A stretch of DNA of 64,000 nucleotides from an uncultured Eubacteriales bacterium (GCA_934456435.1 CAKSHH010000011.1:19085-83084); one strand, 5' to 3'. Positions 1 through 8,935 are shown, numbered from the stretch's first letter. A program made the numbers and translations. Notes: generated by a model from the letters alone, not told the origin.

Positions 1-1157
1 ATAACCTCTTTGAGTATCTGAATCGCCTTTTTCAAGTCGTCCCAATCAATGTTGAGAGAGGGAAGAAGTCTGACCTTTGTCTTTGCCGTCAGAACAAGCA
101 CACCCTTTTCAATGCAGGCATTGGCAACTTCCTTTGCCGGCTTGTCGGTTTCAACGCCGATCATAAGTCCGAGACCGCTGACGGATTTAACACCCTTTGC
201 GCCCTCAAGCTCAGAGAAAATGTAAGCCGATTTCTCCTTGACTTCACCGAGAAGCTTGTCGTCGAGTCTCTTTATAATGTTGCAGGCACCTGCACAGCAT
301 ACGGGGTTGCCGCCGAAAGTTGAACCGTGCGAGCCGAATGTGAGAACGTTCTCAACCTTTTCGCCGAGCATCGTTGCGCCGATCGGAAGTCCGCCGCCGA
401 GACCCTTTGCCGTTGAAACAACGTCGGGTGCGATGCCGTAGTGCATATAGGCGTAAAGCTCGCCCGTTCTGCCGTTGCCGGTCTGAACCTCGTCAATGAT
501 GAGAAGCATATCCTTCTCCTTGCAAAGCTCCGCAACGGATTTAACAAAGCCCTCGTCAAGCTTGCAAACTCCGCCCTCGCCCTGGACAAGCTCCATCATA
601 ACCGCGATGCACTTGCCGCTGTCGGCATAGTTCTTAACGTCGCCAAAGTTGTTGGCTTCGGCATATACAAATCCCTCAGGGAACGGACCGAAATCTGTAT
701 GGAAAACGTCCTGACCCGTTGCCTTGAGCGTTGTGATGGTTCTGCCGTGGAAGCTGTTTTTGAGAGTGATGATTGTTGAATGGCTCTCGTCGCCGAACTT
801 GTCGAATGCATACTTTCTTGCAACCTTAATTGCACACTCGTTTGCCTCTGCGCCGCTGTTGGAGAAGAAGACCTTTTTCATTCCCGTTCTCTCGCAGAGA
901 AGCTCGGCAAGAGTTGAGCAGGGCTCGGAATAGTAGAGGTTGGAGGTGTGCGGAAGCTTTGAAAGCTGAGCAGTTACGGCTTTCTGCCACTCGTCGTCGG
1001 CAACGCCGAAAATGTTTACGGCAATTCCGCTGCCGAGGTCAATATATTTCTTACCGTTGCTGTCCTCAAGGATTGCGCCCTTGCCACTGACAAGTTCAAC
1101 GGGGAACCTTGCATAAGTGTTTGCAACGAACTGTTTGTCGTTTGATGTTATGCTCAT
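1..1157 (-). CDS. argD: Acetylornithine aminotransferase, C-terminus cut by window edge
   Basis: PLP-dependent class III aminotransferase that converts N-acetylglutamate semialdehyde to N-acetylornithine in arginine synthesis. Reading the minus strand from an ATG at 1155-1157 gives a continuous frame to the window edge, starting MSITSNDKQFV. It contains the family motifs LLIIDEVQTG (PLP-ring aspartate) and STFGGNPVCCA, and a VSTAKGLGGG stretch carrying the Schiff-base lysine. It is the last visible gene of argC-argJ-argB-argD, 16 bases after argB. The last residues and stop lie outside the window. Operon position makes acetylornithine the most likely substrate, although the family also includes succinylornithine and GABA transaminases. 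Confidence 0.93.
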   Translation of the reverse strand, partial: MSITSNDKQFVANTYARFPVELVSGKGAILEDSNGKKYIDLGSGIAVNIFGVADDEWQKAVTAQLSKLPHTSNLYYSEPCSTLAELLCERTGMKKVFFSNSGAEANECAIKVARKYAFDKFGDESHSTIITLKNSFHGRTITTLKATGQDVFHTDFGPFPEGFVYAEANNFGDVKNYADSGKCIAVMMELVQGEGGVCKLDEGFVKSVAELCKEKDMLLIIDEVQTGNGRTGELYAYMHYGIAPDVVSTAKGLGGGLPIGATMLGEKVENVLTFGSHGSTFGGNPVCCAGACNIIKRLDDKLLGEVKEKSAYIFSELEGAKGVKSVSGLGLMIGVETDKPAKEVANACIEKGVLVLTAKTKVRLLPSLNIDWDDLKKAIQILKEV

Positions 1158-1173
1158 TTTTGTCAGACCTTTC

Positions 1174-2037
1174 TTATTTGTCACCCTTGACGAACATCGT
1201 TCCGATGCCTTCGTCGGTGAGAACTTCAATTATAATGGAGTGGGGGATTCTGCCGTCGATAACAAAGACCTTTTTGACGCCGAGGTTGATCGCGTCAACA
1301 CAGCACTGAACCTTGGGAATCATTCCGCCGGAAATCACGCCCTCGTCCTTGAGCTGCTGTGCGTCCTCAACAAAGATTTTTGATATGAGAGTCGACGGGT
1401 CGTCTTTGTCCTTGAGAATACCCGCGATATCCGTCATGGAAATGAGACTTTCGGCTTTAAGCTTGCCTGCAATTCCTGCGGCTACCGTGTCGGCATTGAT
1501 GTTGTATGTGTTGCCGTCACGGTCAAATCCGACCGTCGAAACAACGGGAATATAGCCCATTTCAATGACGTCGAGAATCGGCTGAACGTTGATGTCGGTA
1601 ATCTCACCGACAAATCCAAGGTCTTTCGATTTCGGCTTTGCCTGGATAAGCTGTCCGTCCGAACCGCTCAGGCCTATCGCCTTGCCGCCCTTTGCACAGA
1701 GGAGGTTTACAAGACTCTTGTTGATTTTTCCTGCGAGAACCATTTGAACGACGTCGGCAGTCTCCTTGTCGGTTACGCGCAGACCGTTGACAAATTCGCT
1801 CTTCTTGCCGATTTTGCTGAGCATACCGGTAATTTCCGGTCCTCCGCCGTGAACAAGAACAACCTTTATTCCGATTGTCGAGAGCAGGACGATATCGCTC
1901 ATAACGGATTCTTTCAGCTCTTCGCTTATCATCGCGTTGCCGCCGTATTTGACGACAAGTATTTTGTTGTTATACTTTTGAATATAGGGGAGCGCTCTGG
2001 TAAGAATTGTAGCTTTCTCTTCCATGGAAATATTCAT
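1174..2037 (-). CDS. argB: Acetylglutamate kinase
   Basis: Cytoplasmic kinase that phosphorylates N-acetylglutamate, the usual feedback-controlled step of the cyclic arginine pathway. The 287-residue product has the expected family length. It shows the amino acid kinase signatures KYGGNAM near residue 30, the nucleotide/substrate loop VLVHGGGPEI near residue 62, and a C-terminal GGMIPKV segment. The start at 2037 follows a GAGGTG ribosome site. The gene lies 10 bases from argJ and 16 bases from argD, so translation is probably coupled across the operon. Confidence 0.97.
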   Translation of the reverse strand: MNISMEEKATILTRALPYIQKYNNKILVVKYGGNAMISEELKESVMSDIVLLSTIGIKVVLVHGGGPEITGMLSKIGKKSEFVNGLRVTDKETADVVQMVLAGKINKSLVNLLCAKGGKAIGLSGSDGQLIQAKPKSKDLGFVGEITDINVQPILDVIEMGYIPVVSTVGFDRDGNTYNINADTVAAGIAGKLKAESLISMTDIAGILKDKDDPSTLISKIFVEDAQQLKDEGVISGGMIPKVQCCVDAINLGVKKVFVIDGRIPHSIIIEVLTDEGIGTMFVKGDK

Positions 2038-2047
2038 TTAATACACC

Positions 2048-3262
2048 TCAGGTTCTGTAATCACCGTTGATCTTAACATATTCGTATGTGAGGTCACAGC
2101 CCCATGCCGTTGCGTCAAAGTCACCGTCGTTGAGGTCAACAAGGATTCCGATTTCTTTTTCAAGCAGGATTTCCTTTGCCTTTTCCTCGGAGAAATCAAC
2201 GCCTGCGCCGTTATGGCACACCTCTATTTTACCCTTTTTGGACTCAAAGCTTACGTCGATTTTGGTGATGTCAACGTCAGCTCCGCTGTATCCGATAGCG
2301 CAAAGCACACGGCCCCAGTTTGCGTCGGCGCCGAACATTGCCGCCTTGGTAAGCGATGAGCATATAACCGATTTTGCAACCTTTTTCGCAATTTCATCTG
2401 TTTTGCCGCCCGTTACCTTGCACTCAAGCAGCTTTGTTGCACCCTCACCGTCGCCTGCAATTTTTCTTGAAAGATAAACGCTGACCTCGTGGAGAGCCTC
2501 GCAGAACTTGTCGTAAGCCTCGCCCTCGGAATCAATAAGCTTGTTGCCTGCCATTCCGTTGGCAAGAACGGCGAAGGTGTCGTTTGTCGAGGTGTCGCCG
2601 TCAACGCTGATCATATTGAAAGATGTCTTAACGTCCTCGCTGACTGCTTTCTGAAGCATCTCGCTTGTGATTGCAACGTCCGAAGTGACGAAAACAAGCA
2701 TTGTCGCCATGTTCGGGTGAATCATACCGCTGCCCTTTGCGATTCCGCCGATTTTGCACTCAACGCCGTCAATGTCAAAGCTGACTGCGATTTCCTTTTT
2801 CTTTGTGTCGGTCGTCATGATGCCCTCTGCGGCAAGACCGCTGTTGTCGTAATCAAGACCGGCTACCAGCTCGTCCATACCGTTTGCGATCGGTGCGATG
2901 TTGAGCGGCATACCGATAACGCCTGTTGATGCGATAACAACATCGTCGCTCTTAACGCCGATTGCCTTTTCAACAAGCTTGCCCATTTCCTCAGCCATTT
3001 CAATGCCGTTGGCGTTGCAGGTGTTTGCAATGCCGCTGTTGCATATAATAGCCTGAGCGTGTCCGTCGGCAAGGTGCTTCTGATTGACAAAAATCGGAGC
3101 GCCCTTGACGAGGTTGGTTGTATATACAGCCGCCGCCGTGGCTCTTACGTCGCTGACAACGAGCGAAAGGTCACGCTTTGACTTGTTTTTTCTGATTCCG
3201 CAGTGGATTCCGTTGGCTTTGAAGCCCTTTGCGGCGCAGATGCCGCCTTCAATCTGTTTCAT
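2048..3262 (-). CDS. argJ: Bifunctional glutamate N-acetyltransferase / acetylglutamate synthase
   Basis: Recycles the acetyl group from N-acetylornithine to glutamate and, in bifunctional members, also makes acetylglutamate from acetyl-CoA. The product is 404 residues from the ATG at 3262. That start is preferred over an in-frame TTG at 3277 because a GAGG ribosome site lies nine bases before it. The self-cleavage site is visible: HPNMATML, with the nucleophilic threonine at residue 187. The KGSGMIHP motif lies just before it. No argA is visible nearby, consistent with a cyclic pathway. The start is four bases after the argC stop. Confidence 0.97.
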   Translation of the reverse strand: MKQIEGGICAAKGFKANGIHCGIRKNKSKRDLSLVVSDVRATAAAVYTTNLVKGAPIFVNQKHLADGHAQAIICNSGIANTCNANGIEMAEEMGKLVEKAIGVKSDDVVIASTGVIGMPLNIAPIANGMDELVAGLDYDNSGLAAEGIMTTDTKKKEIAVSFDIDGVECKIGGIAKGSGMIHPNMATMLVFVTSDVAITSEMLQKAVSEDVKTSFNMISVDGDTSTNDTFAVLANGMAGNKLIDSEGEAYDKFCEALHEVSVYLSRKIAGDGEGATKLLECKVTGGKTDEIAKKVAKSVICSSLTKAAMFGADANWGRVLCAIGYSGADVDITKIDVSFESKKGKIEVCHNGAGVDFSEEKAKEILLEKEIGILVDLNDGDFDATAWGCDLTYEYVKINGDYRT

Positions 3263-3266
3263 ACTT

Positions 3267-4196
3267 TCATACCTCAAGTCCTGTTTTTTCGTCTATTCCG
3301 AGAAGAATGTTCATATTTTGTATCGCTGCGCCGGAAGCGCCCTTGCCGAGGTTGTCGTATCTCGACATAAGGAGGATTCGATCCTCGTTGCCCTCAACGA
3401 AAATTTCCATCGAATCGTTAAAGGAGAGCTTGTTGGAGCAGATAAATCCGTTTTCGCCGATCTCGTCCTTATAGCGGACAACGTCGGAGGTGTACTTTTG
3501 AGCGTAGATTTTCTTTATATCCTCAACCGTAACGCCGTTGAGCTGTTCCTTGAAAAGGGGAACGGTTACCAGCATACCGCTGTAATAGTCGGCAACGATC
3601 GGGCAGAAAGCCGGGAAAGCGTTGATTCCCGTGATCGCTTTCATTTCTTTGAGATGCTTGTGGTTCTGAGTCAGGCCGTACTGTCTCGGCGATTCCAGAG
3701 AAACATCGGGTTCTGCGTCCTCATATTCGGCAATCATCTTTTTGCCGCCGCCGCTGTATCCCGTCAGGGAGTGGCAGGTCAGAAGTGTGTCGGCGGATAT
3801 TGCGCCTGCTTCAACGAGGGGATAAACGAGCGAAATGAAACCGCTGGCATGACAGCCCGGAACTGCAATTCGGTTTGAATTTTTAATTTTTTCTCTGTGC
3901 TGTGCCGAAAGCTCAGGAAAACCGTAAGCCCAGCCGGGTGCGGTTCTGTGAGCGGTGGAGGTGTCGAGAACCTTTACATTTTCGTTCTCAATCAGTCCGA
4001 CGGATTCAATCGCCGCCGCGTCGGGCAGACAGAGAAAAGCAATATCGCAGGTATTGAGAGCCTCGCGCCGGGCTTCAACGTCCTTGCGCTTTTCCTCAGG
4101 CAGGAGCATAAGCTCGATATCCGACCTTTCGGAAAGTCTTTCGTAAATTCGCAGACCGGTTGTTCCGGCCTTGCCGTCAATAAAAATCTTTTTCAT
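3267..4196 (-). CDS. argC: N-acetyl-gamma-glutamyl-phosphate reductase, short (type 2) form
   Basis: NADPH-dependent reductase that turns acetylglutamyl phosphate into the semialdehyde. At 309 residues it matches the short type 2 ArgC rather than the ~345-residue form. The nucleotide-binding loop DGKAGTTG is at residues 8-15. The catalytic cysteine sits in VPGCHASGF at residue 115, and a glycine-rich TGYSGGGKKM follows. It is the first gene of the operon, 34 bases downstream of a near-perfect promoter on the minus strand. Confidence 0.96.
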   Translation of the reverse strand: MKKIFIDGKAGTTGLRIYERLSERSDIELMLLPEEKRKDVEARREALNTCDIAFLCLPDAAAIESVGLIENENVKVLDTSTAHRTAPGWAYGFPELSAQHREKIKNSNRIAVPGCHASGFISLVYPLVEAGAISADTLLTCHSLTGYSGGGKKMIAEYEDAEPDVSLESPRQYGLTQNHKHLKEMKAITGINAFPAFCPIVADYYSGMLVTVPLFKEQLNGVTVEDIKKIYAQKYTSDVVRYKDEIGENGFICSNKLSFNDSMEIFVEGNEDRILLMSRYDNLGKGASGAAIQNMNILLGIDEKTGLEV

Positions 4197-4225
4197 GCCT
4201 TAAACCTCTGAATCCATTGATAGGG

Positions 4226-4258
4226 TATAATTATACATAAATATACAGAATATGTCAA
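4226..4258 (-). promoter_or_regulatory. argCJBD promoter with candidate ARG box
   Basis: On the minus strand TTGACA (4258-4253) and TATAAT (4235-4230) are separated by exactly 17 bases. A 12-base perfect palindrome, GTATAATTATAC (4226-4237), covers the -10 element, and a similar A/T-rich TGTATA stretch lies in the spacer. This resembles the TNTGNATWWWWATNCANA type of ARG box bound by ArgR/AhrC. The promoter is seen directly; repression by ArgR is inference. Confidence 0.75.
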
Positions 4259-4725
4259 GGAAAATACAGGAGATATTCATTCAATATAATACAAATATTT
4301 ATGTGGAAAACCGCAATAAACTGGGAGTTTTGCTGTTTGCTCGGTTGCCATGCGCCCGAATGTCCCGGAATGAATAAAAAAGTGAATATCAGCTTATATT
4401 TCCGAAGCACTCCGCACCACAAACAACGCAAGCCCATAGATATACATTTTATATACACAATTATAACGCACTTGCAAATAAAAAACAACCGTTATTTGTA
4501 AAGAAAGTGAAATAGTTTGTGTGAAAGCGAGCGGTAAGGGCGTAAAAACTGTTTTAGGTTACCGATAAAAAAGGCTTTATTAAACTTTTTCTCATAAGCC
4601 ACGGCATTGACGCACAACATTCGTTAGTATAGACAGGATTCTTGAGGCACTAAGATGATACAGAGACGAATATGAGATTTAAAAAAGTCAATAAGGACTG
4701 TAAATGTAAATATTTTAAAAAACCA
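4259..4725. other. Intergenic stretch without a supported gene
   Basis: About 470 bases separate the divergent arg and tetR promoters. Two short open frames (4255-4488 minus, 4301-4501 plus) overlap head to head, have low-complexity composition and no convincing ribosome site, and are not called. I see no RNA gene or clear repeat here. A TTCGTTAGT at about 4619 resembles half of the operator downstream. Confidence 0.5.
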
Positions 4726-4773
4726 TTGACAAATTGAAAGGTGACTGTTATAATTAGACTAACGAACGTTAGT
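4726..4773 (+). promoter_or_regulatory. tetR promoter and palindromic operator
   Basis: TTGACA (4726-4731) and TATAAT (4749-4754) with a 17-base spacer. A 16-base palindrome, ACTAACG-AA-CGTTAGT (4758-4773), sits at the predicted transcription start. This placement is typical of a TetR-family autorepressor, and the next gene encodes one. Confidence 0.85.
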
Positions 4774-4786
4774 TAGTGGAGGGTTT

Positions 4787-5425
4787 ATGAAACAGGAGGA
4801 TACAAAGCAGAGGATAATTGATAAGGCACTTGAGCTGTTTTCTGCCAACGGCTACGATTTTGTAAGCATGGGAGAGATTGCCGAAGCGGTGGGGATAAGA
4901 GCTCCGTCACTTTATAACCACTATTCGGGTAAGCAGGCGATTTTTGATGCTATAGTCGAGACAGCGGCGGTGCAGTACGAGGAGTACACGGACAAAATTG
5001 ACATTCATGTGCAGGACTCGACGCAGGATATCCCCGTATTCACGGAAATAACCGAGGACGGACTGGTTGAAAAGGTACGTCAGATTTTTGATTATTCGCT
5101 TCATAACAACACTATAAGCCGCTTTCGCAGAATGATGACGATTGAGCAGTTCCGTTCCCCGGAGCTGAGCGAATTGTACACGAAACGCTACGTTGAACGC
5201 ATTGTCAGCTATCACGCCGGAATCTTCCGCAGCCTGATCACACAGGGCGAAATATTAGACGAAAATCCCGATACGCTTGCAATGATGTATGTTGCGCCTG
5301 TAATCACCCTTATCGGAATCTGTGACCGACAGCCCGAAAAGGAACAGGAATGTCTTGAAAAGCTTGATGCCCATGTTCGGCTTTTCTTTCGCACCTTTAA
5401 CGCGAAAAGAGGCGAAAAACGATGA
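4787..5425 (+). CDS. TetR/AcrR family transcriptional regulator
   Basis: 212 residues. The N-terminal helix-turn-helix (about 10-55) includes the typical stretch IAEAVGIRAPSLYNHYSGKQ. The C-terminal part is a ligand/dimer domain. It starts 13 bases after a palindromic operator, so it probably represses itself. Its C-terminal half is clearly related to that of the TetR gene at 50216-50824: both have TIEQFR/TVEQFR followed by a P-E-L-like motif, and CDRQPE/CDREPE. The two look like paralogues. The inducer is unknown. The stop overlaps the start of the next gene (ATGA). Confidence 0.9.
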   Translation: MKQEDTKQRIIDKALELFSANGYDFVSMGEIAEAVGIRAPSLYNHYSGKQAIFDAIVETAAVQYEEYTDKIDIHVQDSTQDIPVFTEITEDGLVEKVRQIFDYSLHNNTISRFRRMMTIEQFRSPELSELYTKRYVERIVSYHAGIFRSLITQGEILDENPDTLAMMYVAPVITLIGICDRQPEKEQECLEKLDAHVRLFFRTFNAKRGEKR

Positions 5426-5598
5426 ATCAGCCCGAAGAAAAATGGGTTCTTTGCCCTCTGTGCGGAGCGAAGACACGGCTAAGACTGCTGCAAAAAACGG
5501 TTATCAGAGACTTCCCTCTGTTCTGCCCGAAATGTAAACGCGAGAGCATTATCAACGCGGAAAACTTCATAGTTAAAATCAATAAGCCGGACGCTTAG
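5422..5598 (+). CDS. Small Cys-rich protein, Cys_rich_KTR family
   Basis: 58 residues starting at the ATG that overlaps the tetR stop, so it is translationally coupled. It has two CPxC knuckles, CPLCGAKTR and CPKCKRE, a pattern I recognise as the Cys_rich_KTR family, a small zinc-ribbon-like protein often found beside regulators in Clostridia. Function is unknown. It ends in TAG (5596-5598), showing that the host uses amber as a stop. Confidence 0.75.
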   Translation: MNQPEEKWVLCPLCGAKTRLRLLQKTVIRDFPLFCPKCKRESIINAENFIVKINKPDA

Positions 5599-5645
5599 AC
5601 GCAGTGCTGATCGGATAACCGATTAGGCGCTGTGTTTTTTTTCTT
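5599..5645 (+). terminator. Rho-independent terminator after tetR operon
   Basis: An inner stem ATCGG/CCGAT sits inside a weaker outer stem (GCAGTGCT with AGGCGCTGT) and is followed by a run of eight T. It ends the two-gene regulator unit. Confidence 0.7.
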
Positions 5646-5752
5646 ACAGAAATGTAAGATTTAGCGCAAAAACTGTAAGGTTAATCAATGTTTTGAATAA
5701 ATTTGAAGTGGTATAATTTACGAGAAAGAAACGAAGAAAGGAAACTTGCTTT

Positions 5753-6400
5753 TTGAAAAAATCTTTATTACAAAAATTAGGATTGCTGGGACTGCTCAGC
5801 CTCCTTTCATACACGGCGGCAGTGGTACTTTCACCGATTGCATATCCGGGTTATGATTGGATGTCCCAGGCTGTCAGCGACCTGAGTGCGGCAAACGCGC
5901 CGTCGCTTGCGCTGTGGAACAGACTCAGCGCTTTTTACAATGTCTGCGAGGTGCTTTGCGCCACCGTGGTCTGCGCCGGCATGCAGGGTAGAAAGACAAA
6001 ACTGCTCCGCGTCGGCATCGGTATGTTTGCGATAATGGAGTGGGTGTCCGCTGTGGGATACAGAATGTTTCCGCTCAGCGACAGCGGCTATGCGGGAGAG
6101 TTCCAGGACCGTATGCACATTATCATAACCGCCGCGGTCGTCGCGCTGTCCGTGGTGTCTTTGACGCTTATAATTGTTGCAGGCTTCAAGGACAGAGACT
6201 GTCGTTCTTACGGTATCTGCGCGGGAATAGCCATCGGAATGATGCTCGTGGGAGCGGTCGGTATGAAACTTGTTCCTGCCGAGTATTTCGGCATAGTCGA
6301 GCGTTTCAGCGTGTTTGCGGCAACGGGATTTAACGCGGCGCTCGGAGTACATCTTTTCTGTATGAAACCCGATTCAAACGACAAAAAATCTATTACATAA
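5753..6400 (+). CDS. DUF998 family integral membrane protein
   Basis: 215 residues beginning at TTG after an AAAGGAAA ribosome site. Hydrophobic segments predict about six membrane helices. The first loop carries GYDWMSQAVSDLSA, a pattern typical of DUF998 proteins, whose role is unknown. A TATAAT lies at 5713-5718, but no well-spaced -35 was found. It ends 18 bases before the GNAT gene. Confidence 0.8.
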   Translation: MKKSLLQKLGLLGLLSLLSYTAAVVLSPIAYPGYDWMSQAVSDLSAANAPSLALWNRLSAFYNVCEVLCATVVCAGMQGRKTKLLRVGIGMFAIMEWVSAVGYRMFPLSDSGYAGEFQDRMHIIITAAVVALSVVSLTLIIVAGFKDRDCRSYGICAGIAIGMMLVGAVGMKLVPAEYFGIVERFSVFAATGFNAALGVHLFCMKPDSNDKKSIT

Positions 6401-6418
6401 TAAAAGGAGAGACAGATT

Positions 6419-7045
6419 ATGTCAGAAAATAATATAATTATCCGCAACGAAGAGAAAAAAGAATACCGCGAGGTTGAAAACCTTACAAGAGAAGCATTTT
6501 GGAATGTGTACCGTCCCGGCTGTGCCGAGCATTATGTGCTGCATTGCTACCGTGATGACCCTGCATTCGTTCCCGAACTGGACTATGTTATGGAGCTTGA
6601 CGGCAAGCTGATAGGACAGGTGATATATGTTCGCTCCGAGATTATCGGAGATGACGGACGAAAAATTCCGATTATGACATTCGGACCGATAGGAATTATT
6701 CCCGAATTTAAACGCCGCGGCTACGGAAAAAAGCTGCTTGACTATTCGATGGAGCAGGCGGAGAAGATGGGCGCCGGCGCACTTGCAATCACGGGAAATA
6801 TTGATTTTTACGGCAAGTCCGGCTTTGTTCCGGCAAAAACAAAGGGCGTCCGGTACGCTGACGACCCTGATGCGGATTATTTTCTCATCAAGGAGCTGAC
6901 ACCCGGCTTTTTGGACGGCATTTCCGGTACCTACAAAGACCCGGAGGGCTATTTTGTCTGCGAGAAGAATCCGGACGCTTTTGAATGGTTTGAAGCGACC
7001 TTCCCGAAGAAGGAAAAGCTGAAGCTGTCGGGACAATTATTCTGA
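6419..7045 (+). CDS. GNAT family N-acetyltransferase
   Basis: 208 residues. The acetyl-CoA binding motif A is visible as FKRRGYGKKLLDYSM (about residues 98-112), preceded by the beta-4 strand PIGIIPE. It is followed by the NIDFYGKSGFVPA segment typical of small-molecule or protein GNATs. The acceptor substrate cannot be told. It starts 18 bases after the DUF998 gene with an AGGAGAG site and is followed closely by the DUF3795 gene. Confidence 0.88.
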   Translation: MSENNIIIRNEEKKEYREVENLTREAFWNVYRPGCAEHYVLHCYRDDPAFVPELDYVMELDGKLIGQVIYVRSEIIGDDGRKIPIMTFGPIGIIPEFKRRGYGKKLLDYSMEQAEKMGAGALAITGNIDFYGKSGFVPAKTKGVRYADDPDADYFLIKELTPGFLDGISGTYKDPEGYFVCEKNPDAFEWFEATFPKKEKLKLSGQLF

Positions 7046-7062
7046 GTAGGAGGAATCTGAGT

Positions 7063-7335
7063 ATGATCGAGTCAAGATGTGGGCTTCGGTGCAGCGATTG
7101 CCGTTTTCGTGAGGCGATGGGCTGCACAGGGTGCGTGAATATGGAAAAACCCTTCTGGGCAGATAGCTGCCCCGTGAAATCCTGCTGTGAAAAGAAAGGC
7201 TTGCAGCATTGCGGCGAATGCGATGACTTCGTTTGCCCTTTATTACATACTTTTGCTTACGACATGGAGCAAAGCGATAACGGCGCAAGAATCGAGCAAT
7301 GCAAAAAGTGGTGTAAAAATAATGGCATCCAGTAA
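7063..7335 (+). CDS. DUF3795 Cys-rich protein
   Basis: 90 residues with ten or more cysteines, including CGLRCSDCRF at the N-terminus, CTGC, CPVKSCC and CGECDDFVCP. This matches the DUF3795 family, a putative metal-binding protein of unknown function. It follows a GGAGGA site and overlaps the start of the TfoX-like gene by 14 bases, which suggests translational coupling. Confidence 0.82.
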   Translation: MIESRCGLRCSDCRFREAMGCTGCVNMEKPFWADSCPVKSCCEKKGLQHCGECDDFVCPLLHTFAYDMEQSDNGARIEQCKKWCKNNGIQ

Positions 7336-7636
7336 AGAGTATCTTCATTTCATTTTGGAACAGCTATCCGATCTGGACGATATTTCTTACCGTCCTATGA
7401 TGGGAGAGTTTATTCTCTATTATCGCGGTAAAATCGTCGGCGGGATCTATGATGATCGGCTGCTTGTCAAGAAAACAAGATCCGCTTTGGAACTTATGCC
7501 TGCGGCAATTTGTGAGTTTCCGTATGAAGGAGCGAAAGAGATGCTGCTGGTGGATGAAGTTGACAGCAAAGCGTTTCTTACAAAGCTGTTTGAGGCAATG
7601 TACGATGAATTGCCCTCGCCAAAAGCAAAACGATAG
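7322..7636 (+). CDS. TfoX N-terminal domain protein
   Basis: 104 residues from the ATG at 7322. The central RPMMGEFILYYRGKIVGGI stretch is characteristic of the TfoX_N domain. That domain occurs alone in many Firmicutes, where no competence role has been shown. It overlaps the DUF3795 gene in another frame. It ends in TAG (7634-7636), a second host amber stop. A DUF3795/TfoX_N pair is a recurrent Clostridia arrangement, but I cannot assign a joint function. Confidence 0.8.
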   Translation: MASSKEYLHFILEQLSDLDDISYRPMMGEFILYYRGKIVGGIYDDRLLVKKTRSALELMPAAICEFPYEGAKEMLLVDEVDSKAFLTKLFEAMYDELPSPKAKR

Positions 7637-7673
7637 AACAATGAAGCCGTATTTCCGAAAGGAGGAACGCAAA

Positions 7674-8303
7674 ATGAAGAACAAAATCTATCCCCGCCCG
7701 CACGATCAACAGACGGTTTACCTAAAAGATGTGATCACAGCCCCCAACATCCAGGTCGGCGACTACACGATCTACAACGATTTCGTCCACGATCCGCGGG
7801 ATTTTGAAAAGAACAATGTTCTGTACCATTACCCGATCAACGGTGACCGCCTGATCATCGGAAAATTCTGTTCCATCGCCTGCGGTGCAAAATTCCTGTT
7901 CACCAGCGGGAATCATTCGATGAAGTCACTGTCCACCTACACCTTTCCCATCTTCTTTGACGAATGGGATCTTGATGCGAAAAGCATCTGCGACGCATGG
8001 AACAATAAGGGCGACACTGTGATTGGTAACGATGTGTGGATCGGCTATGAGGCGGTTATCATGCCCGGCGTAAAGATCGGTGATGGTGCAGTTATCGGGA
8101 CGCGCGCCGTGGTGACAAAGGATGTGCCGCCCTATACTATCGTGGGCGGTGTTCCCGCCAAATCCATCCGCCGGCGGTTTGACGATGTAACGATTGAAAA
8201 GCTGGAAGCCCTGCGCTGGTGGGACTGGGACTATGAAAAAATCAAACGCAGTATTCCCGCCATTCAGTCAGGGAACATGGCAGCGTTGGAGTGTGAAGAA
8301 TGA
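7674..8303 (+). CDS. CatB/Vat-type xenobiotic acyltransferase
   Basis: 209 residues, close to the usual length of hexapeptide-repeat xenobiotic acetyltransferases (chloramphenicol CatB, streptogramin Vat). The catalytic histidine is in TSGNHSMKS (H81). The C-terminal half shows left-handed beta-helix repeats (VIGNDVWIG, VKIGDGAVIGTRAVVTKDV) and the PPYTIVGGVPAKSIRRRF motif. The start at 7674 follows AAAGGAGG. It could acetylate chloramphenicol or a streptogramin, or have a non-resistance substrate. It overlaps the CatA-like gene by four bases. Confidence 0.88.
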   Translation: MKNKIYPRPHDQQTVYLKDVITAPNIQVGDYTIYNDFVHDPRDFEKNNVLYHYPINGDRLIIGKFCSIACGAKFLFTSGNHSMKSLSTYTFPIFFDEWDLDAKSICDAWNNKGDTVIGNDVWIGYEAVIMPGVKIGDGAVIGTRAVVTKDVPPYTIVGGVPAKSIRRRFDDVTIEKLEALRWWDWDYEKIKRSIPAIQSGNMAALECEE

Positions 8304-8935
8304 AACCGACTGTGATTGACCCGAAAACGACCACCCGCGCGGCGGCGTTCGACCTTTGGATGAACGCGCCGAACCCTATGGTGACTTTTTTCAAAACGCT
8401 GGATGTTACGCCGCTTGTGGGATTCAGCCGTAAGCGCGGGCTGAAATTCAATATGCTTCTCTGCTGGTGTATCGGCAGGGCGGCCAGCGAGATCAAGGAG
8501 TTTTATCTGCTCCCCGTGGGGCGCGAGCTGCTGCAATATGACAGCATTGCGGTGAACACTATTGTAAAAAACAAAACCGGCGAGGTCAGTTCCTGCGATG
8601 TGCCGTTCTCAAGTAGCCTTGTGCAGTTCAATGCCGACTACCTGCAGCTGACGCACGCAGTTGCGGAAAGCTGTGAAAATCACGACCTGACCGACAGCAT
8701 GGTCATCGGCACCTCCGCCATTGTGGATACCGAGATCGACGGCGCAGTCGGAATGAACAGCGGAATTTTCAACAATCCATTTTTGATATGGGGAACATAT
8801 CACCGCGGTGCACTCAAGACTACGCTTAAAGTTTCTTTTCAGTTCCACCATACACAGATGGACGGCGCGCACGCAGGACGTTTCCGCAGCCTTGTGCAGG
8901 AAAACATTTATAAAATCAAAACAGAAGTGAAATAA
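8300..8935 (+). CDS. CatA-like chloramphenicol acetyltransferase family protein
   Basis: 211 residues, the size of classical trimeric chloramphenicol acetyltransferase. The active-site signature HHTQMDG is near the C-terminus (about 187-193), matching the HHxxxDG catalytic motif. Like many chromosomal CAT-like proteins it diverges from drug-resistance CATs elsewhere, so activity on chloramphenicol is uncertain. It is coupled to the CatB-like gene by an ATGA overlap. Finding two unrelated acetyltransferase folds coupled in this way is unusual. Confidence 0.85.
   Translation: MKPTVIDPKTTTRAAAFDLWMNAPNPMVTFFKTLDVTPLVGFSRKRGLKFNMLLCWCIGRAASEIKEFYLLPVGRELLQYDSIAVNTIVKNKTGEVSSCDVPFSSSLVQFNADYLQLTHAVAESCENHDLTDSMVIGTSAIVDTEIDGAVGMNSGIFNNPFLIWGTYHRGALKTTLKVSFQFHHTQMDGAHAGRFRSLVQENIYKIKTEVK

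Noticed and set aside
4255..4501. Short open frames on both strands upstream of the arg promoter
   Set aside because: They overlap each other, have biased low-complexity composition and no plausible ribosome site.
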